64,000 nt of DNA, from positions 1 to 64,000 of the forward strand of contig CAJTIU010000028.1 of NCBI GenBank assembly GCA_910576335.1, given 5' to 3'. Both the position numbers and the translations under genes were made by a program. The DNA is from Lachnospiraceae bacterium (lineage in GTDB: Bacteria > Bacillota > Clostridia > Lachnospirales > Lachnospiraceae). This document shows positions 51,608-60,796 of the stretch, piece by piece; the first letter of the stretch is position 1, and each line of letters starts with the position of its first letter. The notes beneath the pieces are model-generated. The model saw only the letters and a list, made by a program, of their open reading frames with translations. It did not search any database and was not told the DNA's origin.

Positions 51608-51693
51608 GTTATTTCCATTGATTGTGCATACGCCAGATGTTATACTAAATGAAAAGGCATTTATTTATGTAATGATGTAAGGCAGGTGAGCGG

Positions 51694-53406
51694 ATGAAGC
51701 GATATAAAATCCCTTATGGTTTCAGCAATTATAAAGAGCTCAGAACAGGGAACTACATCTATGTGGATAAAACGAACTATATAGAAGAACTTGAAAGCCT
51801 GAACAGCAAATATCTTATTTTCCTACGCCCGCGCAGATTTGGAAAGTCCTTATTTGTGTCCATGCTGTACTATTATTATGACAAAAACAGTGCTGCGGAA
51901 TTTTCGGAATTATTCAGAGATACTTATATTGGAAAGCATAAGACGGAACTTGCCAGTCAGTATTACGTCCTGCGGTTCGAGTTCTCTGGTCTGGACGGAA
52001 GCAGTAGGGAATATCTGCAAAATGCATTTTATGCAAAAGTCCATGCGGCATTACGGAATTTTGTAAGGTATTATGGCGTGGACATCCAGCTTATGGAAAA
52101 TGACAGTGCAGATTCTGCTATGATGCTGAATTATTTCTTATCTGATTTTAATGGAGAAGGGAAAAAGCTTTATATTCTGATTGATGAATATGATCATTTT
52201 GCTACAAATATCATTGAAAATCCGGACTTCTTCCGTTCTGTAACAGGCAGAGATGGATTTGTACGGAGATTTTATGAGGTGCTTAAGGCTCATACAGGAA
52301 TTGGATGCATAGATCGCATGTTTATCACAGGAGTTACCAGTATGACCCTGGACAGCCTGACCAGCGGATTTAATATTGGTAAAAATATCTCCATGAACCC
52401 ACGTCTAAATGCAATGACAGGATTTACAGAAACGGAAACCAGAAGCATACTGGAAGAAGTAGGGCTCATGAATCCGGATGCTGTCATGGCCCGGCTGGTT
52501 GCTTACTATAATGGATATGTATTCTGCCATAATCCCAGACATGTAACTCGAATTCTGAACAGCAGCCTAGTCATGTATTTTCTAGATGAATACACCTCAT
52601 CAAATCAAGGACAGGAAAACATGCCCTGGAAGATGGCAGATAACAATATCAGAAGCGACTATGGAAAACTTACCAGTATGTTCGGTCTGTACCATGATGA
52701 AAAAGGCAGAACAGAGCTCCTGCGCAATATCATAGAGGGAAAACCGATTGAGTCAGATATTATCACGGATCTCTCCCTGTTTTCTGATGCCTTCGGCAAG
52801 GATGAATTTTTGTCCATGCTGTTTTATATGGGACTACTGACGATCAAAGACACCGGATCTGTATACGATGTAATACTGGAAACGCCAAATGCGGTAATAC
52901 GTGACGTATATTATAAATATTATTCCGATTATCTCAAAGTACAGAAAATGGCAAAACGGGATGCGATCCGGCAGATTGCATACGAGGATGATTTTGCGGG
53001 GCTAAACCGTCTGATCGAGCAGATTCTTCACATACACAGCAATGAAGATTTCAAAGCCTTTGATGAGCATCGGTTGAAAACAGTTGTTTTATCATGTCTC
53101 AGTGATCAGAATGTATATCTGGTTAAGTCCGAGTATGAGTCAGGCGGCTTACGTCCTGATATTGCCTTACTAGATATTCGTGGCGAAAAAAAACGGGTTT
53201 GTTTCAATTATCTGATAGAGCTAAAATATCTGAAAAAATCCGGGATGTCAAAACAGGATATTGAAAAAACAAAACAAGATGCATCAAAGCAGATGCACAG
53301 ATATCTGCAATTAGACGAATTCGCCCAGGACAGCAGAATGAAAGGAATTATCTATATTGTCGTGAAGGATGAGATTCGACATTTTGAAAAAGTAGAGCTG
53401 GCTTAA
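51694..53406 (+). CDS. AAA-ATPase-like/PD-(D/E)xK nuclease-like protein
   Basis: The 570-residue protein is the second member of the family seen at 34590-36257. It opens IPYGFSNYKELRTGNYIYVDKTNY, has P-loop RPRRFGKSLFV near 45, Walker B LYILIDEYDHFA near 158 and a nuclease-like end GLRPDIALLDIRGEKKR followed by YLIELKYLKK. The family role is unsettled. Overall similarity to the first copy is only moderate, so this is not a recent duplication. Confidence 0.85.
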   Translation: MKRYKIPYGFSNYKELRTGNYIYVDKTNYIEELESLNSKYLIFLRPRRFGKSLFVSMLYYYYDKNSAAEFSELFRDTYIGKHKTELASQYYVLRFEFSGLDGSSREYLQNAFYAKVHAALRNFVRYYGVDIQLMENDSADSAMMLNYFLSDFNGEGKKLYILIDEYDHFATNIIENPDFFRSVTGRDGFVRRFYEVLKAHTGIGCIDRMFITGVTSMTLDSLTSGFNIGKNISMNPRLNAMTGFTETETRSILEEVGLMNPDAVMARLVAYYNGYVFCHNPRHVTRILNSSLVMYFLDEYTSSNQGQENMPWKMADNNIRSDYGKLTSMFGLYHDEKGRTELLRNIIEGKPIESDIITDLSLFSDAFGKDEFLSMLFYMGLLTIKDTGSVYDVILETPNAVIRDVYYKYYSDYLKVQKMAKRDAIRQIAYEDDFAGLNRLIEQILHIHSNEDFKAFDEHRLKTVVLSCLSDQNVYLVKSEYESGGLRPDIALLDIRGEKKRVCFNYLIELKYLKKSGMSKQDIEKTKQDASKQMHRYLQLDEFAQDSRMKGIIYIVVKDEIRHFEKVELA

Positions 53407-53454
53407 ACACTTCGCGGCTGGCCGGGTTATACCAAAATGAATGGAGGCATAGTA

Positions 53455-53796
53455 ATGAATATAGGATTTTTTATATGTATTGTCTCAAGTCTGCTCTTCT
53501 GCCTGTTTGCTTTAATTTTTACATTCCTTAAAGGAAAAGCCGCCATGCTGATAAGTGGATTTAATACTCTTTCAAAGGAACAGAGGGAGTCTTATGATAA
53601 AGAAAAAATGTGCAAAGACCAAAGAAACGCCTTCTTACTTTGGGCAGTCATTTTAGGGGTTGGATCCATTTTGTCATATTTTATTTCAGAATATGCAGCA
53701 CCTGCCGCATTCGCTGTCTGGTTGGTTGTATTTTTTAAAGATGTACATTTAGATGAGGAAAAGGCCTTCGGAAAATATAAGCGGAAGGACAAGTAG
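53455..53796 (+). CDS. DUF3784 family membrane protein
   Basis: The ATG at 53455, after GGAGG, gives 113 residues. It has two or three membrane helices (FICIVSSLLFCLFALIF, FLLWAVILGVGSILSYFI, PAAFAVWLVVFF) and the DUF3784 segment AAMLISGFNTLSKEQRESYDKEKMC. Its stop TAG lies inside the terminal arm of the repeat at 53793-53875. Function unknown. Confidence 0.8.
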   Translation: MNIGFFICIVSSLLFCLFALIFTFLKGKAAMLISGFNTLSKEQRESYDKEKMCKDQRNAFLLWAVILGVGSILSYFISEYAAPAAFAVWLVVFFKDVHLDEEKAFGKYKRKDK

Positions 53797-53875
53797 GGGG
53801 ACGGGACATTTTTCGCCATAGCGCCCGGGAAGCTCCAGTGACGCTTCCCGGGTGAAAAATGCCCCGTCTCCCTAC
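53793..53875. repeat. GGGGACGGGG-related palindrome with inserted second hairpin, copy 6
   Basis: The arms GTAGGG...ACGGGACATTTTTC and GAAAAATGCCCCGTCTCCCTAC are separated by a second perfect-looking hairpin CCCGGGAAGC...GCTTCCCGGG (53824-53852). The TAG stops of both convergent genes lie in the arms, so the element is their shared terminator. Confidence 0.8.
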
Positions 53876-55743
53876 TCATGTACCTTCTGAATCCATGCCT
53901 CCGCAGCAGCACATCCAAGCTCGGCAGCCTTTTTTGCATACCGCAGAGCCTCTTCCTTTTCTTTTACGCCATCCTGCGGAATAACTCCCGTCTCAAAAAG
54001 TACATCATCGGCGGTGCTGAGCCTTCCAAAGAAAAGATACTTTGCGTATACAAATGTAGCATTGGGATCCTCATTTTCCACTGCCTTTTTCAGCCAGTAA
54101 ATTCCTTTTTCCACATCCACATTCTTCTGATCCCACATGCCTAATGATCCTGTCAGGTTCTGGATCGCATAGTGCACGCCATAAAGATAATGGGATGCCA
54201 GTATTACCTGGGCCTCTGGAAGTCCCATTTCCGCTGCTTTTTTCAGATCTGGCAGAGCCTCTGAAATATCCTCAACTTGGGCGCCGAAATGGCGGAAATC
54301 AGCCTTCCTTTTTATCTTTCCTATGCCTGAATTGTAGGAATCTGCCGCTTTGTTCTGTATCACGATACGCAGAGCGTCCTTTGCTTTTTTATCTCCCTGA
54401 TTCGCGGCTTCTGTAAGCCATTTCTGCGCCATATTAAGACTCGCTTTTACCCCGGTTCCCTGGGCATAACACACGCCCAGCAGCCCCTGGGCACCCACAA
54501 GCCCCTGCTCAGCAGCCTTTTTAAGCCATGAGAAATAATTCTTTTTATTGCCTCTTGTCCCTATTGCATCTCTATAGCAGAGCGCCAGCAGCATCTGACC
54601 TTCTGCATTTCCTTTTTCTGCCGCACTTTTAAAGCAGCTAAAAGCTCTTTCATAGTCTTCTGCCTGGTGAAGCTGCTTTCCCATTACAACGAGCCGCTCC
54701 GCCTCAGTGCCTTTCTGCCGCTCCTCCTGCCTTTTTCTTTCCTCTTCTTCCTCCAGCATCTCTTCAAGTATAGAAAGACAGCCCTTTGCATTTTCGCAGC
54801 CATTTTTATCTGCCAGCTCAAGCCAGTATTTTGCAGCCTGTAAATCCTTCTTCACAAAATTTCCTGTCATATACTGTGTTCCCAGCAGAAACTGCGCTTC
54901 AATATCCCCATGCTCCACTGACCTTTTAAGCCAGCTCATGCACTCCTCTCCCTTTCCTTCTGCCTCACAGATATTTGCCATCAAATACTCTGCCGCAGCA
55001 TCTCCGGATCTGGCTTCGGACTCGCACCAGAATCTTGCTTCTTCCAGATTACGCTCCTCCTCGGGAGCAACATTACAGTAATATGCTCCGAGAAACATCC
55101 GTGCCGGGACAAAATCCTTTTCAGCCGCTTTCCTGATCAGCACAACTGCTGTCTTATAATCGCCATCTATAAAGGCCTCTCTCCCCTGTAGAAACCACTC
55201 TTTTGCTGTCTCACCCATCTCTTCTCTGGTTTCTTCTCTGGTTTTTTCTTCTCCGGTCTTTTCTTCTGTCTCAATACATTCCGGCAGCTTTTCATCCACC
55301 GCTTCGGTTTCCCTTTCCTCTGAAACCTCCTGCCCCCTTTCAGATGCCGCTTCTGTTCCTTTCTCTTCTGGAACCTCCTGTTCCTTTTCAGGCACTGCTT
55401 CTGTCTCTTTCTGTTCCGGGCCTGCCGGTACACCGAATAATTTATTCAGAAGCTCATCTTCCCCAAACCTTTCTGCCAGCATCCTCGCAGCATCCTCACA
55501 TCCGTCCGCTGCAGACATTCTCAGATATACCCTGGCATTCTCATAGCGGTCATTGCTCTCCCTTCCAGTGCTTTCACAAAAATCCATATAGCATTTGGCA
55601 ATCCAGTAGTCCGCCTTTCCTTCCAGTTTTCCGGATATCTTAAGAAAGCTATGAAGCGCTTTATAATATTCTCCCTTCTCATAATATTCAAGTCCCTTTT
55701 TCATCAGTTTTTCTGCTTTATCTTTTCCTCCAAATAACCCCAT
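53872..55743 (-). CDS. Sel1 repeat protein
   Basis: The 623-residue protein has many Sel1/TPR-like repeats (for example AAEKGNAEGQMLLALCYRDAIG and AAEQGLVGAQGLLGVCYAQGTG), helical scaffolds for protein binding. There is no signal peptide. An acidic Glu/Lys-rich insert at residues 112-152 holds three 14-residue units (TEAxxExxQEVxEE). AAGGAGAGAG precedes the start. It lies next to another AAA gene; a functional link is not shown. Confidence 0.85.
   Translation of the reverse strand: MGLFGGKDKAEKLMKKGLEYYEKGEYYKALHSFLKISGKLEGKADYWIAKCYMDFCESTGRESNDRYENARVYLRMSAADGCEDAARMLAERFGEDELLNKLFGVPAGPEQKETEAVPEKEQEVPEEKGTEAASERGQEVSEERETEAVDEKLPECIETEEKTGEEKTREETREEMGETAKEWFLQGREAFIDGDYKTAVVLIRKAAEKDFVPARMFLGAYYCNVAPEEERNLEEARFWCESEARSGDAAAEYLMANICEAEGKGEECMSWLKRSVEHGDIEAQFLLGTQYMTGNFVKKDLQAAKYWLELADKNGCENAKGCLSILEEMLEEEEERKRQEERQKGTEAERLVVMGKQLHQAEDYERAFSCFKSAAEKGNAEGQMLLALCYRDAIGTRGNKKNYFSWLKKAAEQGLVGAQGLLGVCYAQGTGVKASLNMAQKWLTEAANQGDKKAKDALRIVIQNKAADSYNSGIGKIKRKADFRHFGAQVEDISEALPDLKKAAEMGLPEAQVILASHYLYGVHYAIQNLTGSLGMWDQKNVDVEKGIYWLKKAVENEDPNATFVYAKYLFFGRLSTADDVLFETGVIPQDGVKEKEEALRYAKKAAELGCAAAEAWIQKVHE
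55288..55410. repeat. Tandem acidic repeat in the Sel1 gene
   Basis: Roughly 42-bp units encode KETEAVPEKEQEV, KGTEAASERGQEV and RETEAVDEK. The units are imperfect. The frame is kept. Confidence 0.65.
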
Positions 55744-55779
55744 GATTCTCTCTCCTTATTATCCACGGTAATGCATATG

Positions 55780-55796
55780 ATGCCCCGTCCCCAATT
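55780..55796. repeat. Half copy of the GGGGACGGGG repeat, copy 7
   Basis: Only the arm ATGCCCCGTCCCCAATT is present, between the Sel1 and AAA genes; the other arm has been lost. Confidence 0.7.
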
Positions 55797-55802
55797 GTAG
55801 AT

Positions 55803-57392
55803 TTATACAACAGCTTCTATCAAAAGCTTATCTCCAAGAACAACCTCTTTAACTCCAACTGTTTTTTTCTTGTTAAAGTTAAAGCTTAACATGTATCCTT
55901 TTTTCAGATGAAAATAATCTAGGTAATCTGATAATTGCTGTTCACCGCGTTCATTGTATGCATTGCCCCTCCAGATTTTTATCTCAATGATAAATTGCTC
56001 CCCCCGGTAAGAAATGACCAGGTCCATTCGTTCTCTATTGCGCGTCTCAGGTTCCACGTAGCAGTTGCCAATACCATTAATAACAGGCTTTAAAAACAAC
56101 ATAAAATAGCGTCTCCCGGCATCCTCCAAGAAGGCTTCATCCGCATCTCCATACAAGTAGTCAAAGGTTTCAACAAATTTTTCTAAAATTCTCCGGACAT
56201 TTAGATGACCACCAATAAGAAACTGATTTTTTTCCTGTACCCCTGCATCATACATCTTATTACCAGAAAATTCTTCAGAAATGAATAAATTATAGAGCAC
56301 CGTCTCAAAAATTTTATTTGAAATCACGGCTGTTCCCTGCCAGTTTTTTATAAATCCAAACATGGATGCAACATCAATATATTGATTTTGCGGAACATAT
56401 GGAATTGGCTTTCCTTTGAAAAGAAGCTCATACAGTACCTGGCGAAGCCCTGGGTAATCTGTTAATTTCCCGATAAGCGACTGGAATAAGGTGTTATTTT
56501 CATTTACCAGCAGTTTTTCAGCTTCCATGAACCCTTCCAGTGTCCACGCTTCTCTTTTGCCGGGGAAATATTCTGTCCCGGCAATTTCTTCATCTATATA
56601 TTTGCAGAGGCTGGAAACAAGATAAGGATAGCCGGAAGTATGAGCATAAATTAATTCGGATGTTTCCTTTATATTCATTCCGGTAGAATAGTCTGCTTCA
56701 TATTCCATGAGCATTCCGGCGATTTCTTCAGCAGAAAAGCTCATATTTACACGAAACTTTGCTGCAATATTCCACGGACTATTTATTTTATGCTCTTCCT
56801 CCGGGCGAAGCTTCTGCCTGATATTGCGGATGTCATAAACGCCCGCAAGAATTACAGAGTGAAAAGCAGGCGTTGCATCACGGTCAAGATAAGCCGCACG
56901 AAGCTGGGAGAGGAAGTCAAGGAACACTTGATTATTTGTTGCTGTATCGACTTCATCTATCATAAGCACAATCGGACTGGCAGACCTTTCGCACCACTCA
57001 CTGAAGCAGTCAAATATTTCGGACATTCTGACACAGCTGGTTTTTTCTTCTGACAGCTTATATAACCTGTGGCTGATTTCATCCGGTATAGCTGTCATCC
57101 GGCATATTTTTTTATGGATCTCCCTTGCCAGCCCATTTACAAAGGCAGATTCATTTTCAAAATCCAGGAAACTCATCTTTTGGAAATCAAGGCTTATAAC
57201 AAGATACTCGTTCCTCAGATATTCGGCCAAAGCCCGTAAAGTTGTAGTTTTTCCATACTGTCTGGCCCTGTTTATCGTAAAATACTGGCCATCATCTACC
57301 ATTTTTTTAATATCTTTTAGCTTAGATGTAAGATCTATCATATAATGCCTGCCGGGTATACAGACACCGTTAATATTGAAAACTTTTGTCAT
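55803..57392 (-). CDS. AAA-like ATPase fused to a PD-(D/E)xK nuclease domain
   Basis: The 529-residue protein has the same plan as the gene at 18153: MTKVFNINGVCIPGRHYM opening, P-loop variant RARQYGKTTTLRAL near 44-57, Walker B VLMIDEVDTATNNQ, and a nuclease-like end MDLVISYRGEQFIIEIKIWRGNAYNERGEQQL (D...E-I-K). GGAGGG precedes the start. It is intact. Its C-terminal region is very similar to the partial gene at 63785, which suggests recent spread within the genome. Confidence 0.83.
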   Translation of the reverse strand: MTKVFNINGVCIPGRHYMIDLTSKLKDIKKMVDDGQYFTINRARQYGKTTTLRALAEYLRNEYLVISLDFQKMSFLDFENESAFVNGLAREIHKKICRMTAIPDEISHRLYKLSEEKTSCVRMSEIFDCFSEWCERSASPIVLMIDEVDTATNNQVFLDFLSQLRAAYLDRDATPAFHSVILAGVYDIRNIRQKLRPEEEHKINSPWNIAAKFRVNMSFSAEEIAGMLMEYEADYSTGMNIKETSELIYAHTSGYPYLVSSLCKYIDEEIAGTEYFPGKREAWTLEGFMEAEKLLVNENNTLFQSLIGKLTDYPGLRQVLYELLFKGKPIPYVPQNQYIDVASMFGFIKNWQGTAVISNKIFETVLYNLFISEEFSGNKMYDAGVQEKNQFLIGGHLNVRRILEKFVETFDYLYGDADEAFLEDAGRRYFMLFLKPVINGIGNCYVEPETRNRERMDLVISYRGEQFIIEIKIWRGNAYNERGEQQLSDYLDYFHLKKGYMLSFNFNKKKTVGVKEVVLGDKLLIEAVV

Positions 57393-57435
57393 GAACAGAA
57401 TACCCTCCTTTCGCTGTAGTTTCAGTTGAAATCTT

Positions 57436-57582
57436 GTTACTATTCACGGCTCAGGAATGCGCGTAAGCAGCGCATTCCGTGAGAACATGATGCAGGAGTG
57501 AGGGGCGGTTTTTGCGTAGCAAAACTTGGAATGCCGCCCCGAATCGTTACAATGAGCGGCCTCTAGGGCCGTGAATAGTAAC
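57436..57582. repeat. Inverted-repeat element, 147 bp, GTTACTATTCACGGC ends
   Basis: GTTACTATTCACGGC at 57436-57450 is repeated as its exact reverse complement at 57568-57582. Inside are further hairpins (GGAATGCGC...GCGCATTCC). No gene. It is related to the element at 39963-40099. Together with flanking bases it fills the gap between the AAA gene and the following gene. Confidence 0.7.
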
Positions 57583-57616
57583 GAAATCTTTGACCTGGAT
57601 GTATATTGGGTTGCTG

Positions 57617-59326
57617 CTACCCTCTATATCCAAAAGCCCGAAGTTCCTGCCTGAATGCAGTTCTCCGGGGATATTTCTGTCTGTACATTTCCATGAAGCT
57701 CTGCTTTCCTGCCGGTTCGCCCCGTGATTCCTTCACTTCTCCGTACGCTGCTATAAATCCTGCACACTCACCATAGTAATTCCTTCTGTTGGCGTTCATG
57801 ATCCCTTCAACCCGGATCTCAATCAAGTGCTCAATCCGCTCCATGACCTCCTGCTGCTCTTCTTCCGGCATCAAGGTTCTCTCTTTCCATTCAGAAAAAC
57901 ATTTCCAGAATGAATTACCGGCATCGTGCTCCTGGCTGCATCCTGTCCCCTGACCGTATTCTTCTTCAGAAAATGCCATATCGCTGACCGCACTAGTATA
58001 CATCGTACTTAATCCTGCCGGAAGCTCACTCCCGCGATACAGGTAGAGCAGGAACAGCCTGAGCCCCTTCTTCATAAAAGTATAGGTCCATCCCAGCGCT
58101 GCTTTGACATTCATCCCCTCTTCCAGAACCTCCCGGAATCTTCCGTTTAGAAAGAGTATCGTGTCATAATCTGCATCTTCCTTTTTACTCATAGACGAGC
58201 AGATGTCCCTGATCTCCTTCTCATACCGGGAATAATCTCTGCTCTCTATAAAAATACGGAGGAAATGAACCGGATTTCTCTCTGAGCGGAATGCCTCCAC
58301 CCAGCACTCTTCTGCTTTGTCGGGCTTCCCAATCCGCAAAGCATATCCGGCTGTCAAAAGCGCAATCTGACTGCGCTCCCTGGAATCAACGGGAACCTCA
58401 GATAGCGCCTTCCATCCAATCCCGAAGAATTTCTGATCGTCATCAGCTTTCTCGTGCTTTTTCAAATATTGTTTGTATAGCGATGGATACTGTCTCGCAT
58501 ATAGCTTCGCATTCTCCAACTCTTTCTCTTCATTGTTCATCAGTGACTGGGCTTCCTGAATCAGTCCCTCTACATGTCTTTCCTCCTGGGAAGCCAGGTA
58601 TTCTACCCATAAGTCCAGAAATTCTTCAAATCCGTCCAACTCCTCCTGGCCGTTCTGCATCAAGTCCTCCAGGCTCAGATGCCAGCACCTCAGATTCATC
58701 ATCGTCATAAAGATCTCTTCTGACCGGTATTCCATCTCATTTCCCTTGTAGGCCAGGTAAAGGGAATCCTTGCACAGCTGTTCAAAATCACAGGTGAGAA
58801 GTCCCTGGACATTCAGCTCTCTTATATCCAGCACGTTGCCCACATATTCGTTATACTCCCCCTCGTCCTGCACTTCTATAGCCGCAAGCTGCTCTGCCAG
58901 TATGCATCCATCTTCATACAATTCCATATCTACGCATCTGTGAATCAGATCGATCGCCGTATCAACCGTACCGAGAACATCTTCCGGATCCTCGAACAGA
59001 AACTCATCCGCATCGCTGTTATACCAGTCGTCATATTCTTCATTGATCCTGCTTGTCAGGCACAGCGTTCCTTCATCTACGCTGCTGAGCAGTTCCTTAA
59101 TGCGGTTCACTTCTTCTAACGTCCTGTTCTTATGCGCAATGTCCAAATTCTCAGATCCTCCATCGGATTCCTGTACTGATGCGGTGTTCCTTAACTGTTC
59201 CAAAAATTCTGCCCTTTTCTGAGCAGACAGGGTACGGGCTGCTTCGTGGATAAATATTCCGAGTTCATCATGGGACATGTCCTCTATAAGGCTGTCCACT
59301 TTTTTTAGAAATAATGGCAGATTCAT
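57617..59326 (-). CDS. Helical repeat-like protein of unknown function
   Basis: The 569-residue protein starts after AAAGGAGAAAG. It is acidic and mostly helical, with TPR-like segments around residues 300-360 (GYALRIGKPDKAEECWVEAF and neighbours), no signal peptide and no membrane helix. I do not recognise a named family. Its place next to an AAA/nuclease gene and repeat elements is typical of this accessory stretch. Confidence 0.6.
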   Translation of the reverse strand: MNLPLFLKKVDSLIEDMSHDELGIFIHEAARTLSAQKRAEFLEQLRNTASVQESDGGSENLDIAHKNRTLEEVNRIKELLSSVDEGTLCLTSRINEEYDDWYNSDADEFLFEDPEDVLGTVDTAIDLIHRCVDMELYEDGCILAEQLAAIEVQDEGEYNEYVGNVLDIRELNVQGLLTCDFEQLCKDSLYLAYKGNEMEYRSEEIFMTMMNLRCWHLSLEDLMQNGQEELDGFEEFLDLWVEYLASQEERHVEGLIQEAQSLMNNEEKELENAKLYARQYPSLYKQYLKKHEKADDDQKFFGIGWKALSEVPVDSRERSQIALLTAGYALRIGKPDKAEECWVEAFRSERNPVHFLRIFIESRDYSRYEKEIRDICSSMSKKEDADYDTILFLNGRFREVLEEGMNVKAALGWTYTFMKKGLRLFLLYLYRGSELPAGLSTMYTSAVSDMAFSEEEYGQGTGCSQEHDAGNSFWKCFSEWKERTLMPEEEQQEVMERIEHLIEIRVEGIMNANRRNYYGECAGFIAAYGEVKESRGEPAGKQSFMEMYRQKYPRRTAFRQELRAFGYRG

Positions 59327-59486
59327 TTTTATCTTTCTCCTTCTCTTTCTTTAAAAGTACTTAACTTTTCTTTCCTGTCTGTCTCTGGATACACCTGTCC
59401 AAAAGCATATGTTACTTTTAAGTATAACTAATATACTGAAATATTACAAAGGTTTTCGCTAAGAATCATAGAAATGAACCATACCT

Positions 59487-59510
59487 GGTTACTATTCACG
59501 GGTTAGGAAT
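59487..59510. repeat. One end of a GTTACTATTCACGG element
   Basis: GGTTACTATTCACGGGTTAG matches the left end of the element at 57436 almost exactly. The rest is absent. It abuts the stop codon of the flavodoxin gene, so the gene end and the element have been joined. Confidence 0.55.
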
Positions 59511-60037
59511 TATTTTTGCAGATAGTCTAATAGTGGAGTTAAATATCTCTTATCTGTCCAATCACAATTTTCTCCTCTCGCATTCATTAGAGCTTTCATC
59601 CATGGTTCATATGTACTGGGATCTTTTTTAGCAACAGATTTTTGCATCATTTTGCACAAAGTTCTATCTACAAATTTCATTTTGCTCTCATTCCATGCAC
59701 CCCTTCCATAAAAAAGTGGAATATCCTTTAAATCTCCTGTCAAATTATGTGCCTTAATTTCTGCAAATGCACTTTCATCATAGGGAGAAGCCCCTACACA
59801 CAATATCGCCACTTTTTTATTCTTCAATTTGTTAATGTGCTTTTTCAAAAACGGTAATCCTGCAATTCCAGAAGCATATATACCGCCGCAAAATATGACT
59901 GTTTCGTATGGCATCATTTCATCTGCTGTCACTTTCGATATTTCTACACAATAAAAATTTATCATACCTTGAAGCCATTCAGCATATTTTTTTGCAGCAC
60001 CATATTTAGATTGATAAACAATAATTCCTTTTTTCAT
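59510..60037 (-). CDS. Flavodoxin domain protein
   Basis: The 175-residue protein has the flavodoxin opening KKGIIVYQSKYGAAKKYAEWL, where the FMN phosphate is bound, and the segment VIFCGGIYASGIAG. It resembles protoporphyrinogen-oxidase-like or electron-transfer flavodoxins. It lies 21 bases after the TetR gene on the same strand and is probably regulated by it. Confidence 0.85.
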   Translation of the reverse strand: MKKGIIVYQSKYGAAKKYAEWLQGMINFYCVEISKVTADEMMPYETVIFCGGIYASGIAGLPFLKKHINKLKNKKVAILCVGASPYDESAFAEIKAHNLTGDLKDIPLFYGRGAWNESKMKFVDRTLCKMMQKSVAKKDPSTYEPWMKALMNARGENCDWTDKRYLTPLLDYLQK

Positions 60038-60058
60038 AATGAAATCCTTTCCTGGAAA

Positions 60059-60640
60059 TTATTTTGCTTTAGCATGACTCTCATATTCCAATACTTGGTT
60101 CAAAAATGCTTCATAGGCAATTTCCTGTTGTTTATATATTTCATTCCCTGAGATTCCCGGCGTTGTTACAGAAAAAATAGTGCCAATGCCAATCGTATAA
60201 ATGAGCATATTCAAATGTAACTGTTTTGCCTGTGTTACGCTGATGTTTAATTCACTGGCAATAATTTCAGCAGTATGAGGATTGGCCTCCAATTGATACA
60301 AATCGTTCAATGAAGAAATTCCCTCTCGTTTGTGCAGGATAAAAATCTTAAATAAATGTGGTTCCTCTTGGGCTAATTGAATATATGTTTTCCCCGTACT
60401 ACGGAACATGTCATCTTTGTTAATGTGAGAAGTTACATATTTTTGTATAAAACAATTAACCTGCTCAACCACATCTTGCCGCAAACCATCCATATTTTTA
60501 CAATAACTATAAATAGGCTGTACAGAACATCCTATTTTTTCGGCAATATTCTTTACCATAACTTGTTCCATACCGCTGTTTCTTGCGATTTCAAAAGCAG
60601 CATTAACCACCATTTCTTTTGTAATTCTTTGCTTTGGCAT
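60059..60640 (-). CDS. TetR family transcriptional regulator
   Basis: The ATG at 60640 follows AAGGAGGAC; the protein has 193 residues. The N-terminus RITKEMVVNAAFEIARNSG with MVKNIAEKIGCSVQPIYSYCKNMDGL is the TetR DNA-binding domain. The C-terminal ligand domain is helical. It forms an operon with the flavodoxin gene. A 59-bp perfect palindrome covers its ribosome binding site and probable operator. Confidence 0.88.
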   Translation of the reverse strand: MPKQRITKEMVVNAAFEIARNSGMEQVMVKNIAEKIGCSVQPIYSYCKNMDGLRQDVVEQVNCFIQKYVTSHINKDDMFRSTGKTYIQLAQEEPHLFKIFILHKREGISSLNDLYQLEANPHTAEIIASELNISVTQAKQLHLNMLIYTIGIGTIFSVTTPGISGNEIYKQQEIAYEAFLNQVLEYESHAKAK

Positions 60641-60643
60641 TAT

Positions 60644-60702
60644 TGTCCTCCTTATAATCAAGTTATATAAATCATTTATATAACTTGATTATAAGGAGGA
60701 CA
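60644..60702. promoter_or_regulatory. 59-bp perfect palindrome at the TetR ribosome binding site
   Basis: The sequence from TGTCCTCCTTATAATCAAG to its exact mirror CTTGATTATAAGGAGGACA is perfectly symmetric around position 60673. It contains the AGGAGG of the TetR gene and, mirrored, a second AGGAGG facing the other way where no gene starts. The inner AT-rich part is a likely TetR operator. Confidence 0.75.
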
Positions 60703-60719
60703 GAGCATCTTGTCAATAT

Positions 60720-60763
60720 CAATTGGGGACGGGGCATTTTTAAAAATGCCCCGTCCCCAATTG
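60720..60763. repeat. GGGGACGGGG palindromic repeat, copy 8
   Basis: A 44-bp perfect palindrome with CAATTG at both ends, between the divided TetR region and the end of the dehydrogenase gene. It may terminate the dehydrogenase message. Confidence 0.88.
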
Positions 60764-60796
60764 TAATCCGTTCATCTGTATTCTTCCTTTATCTGG

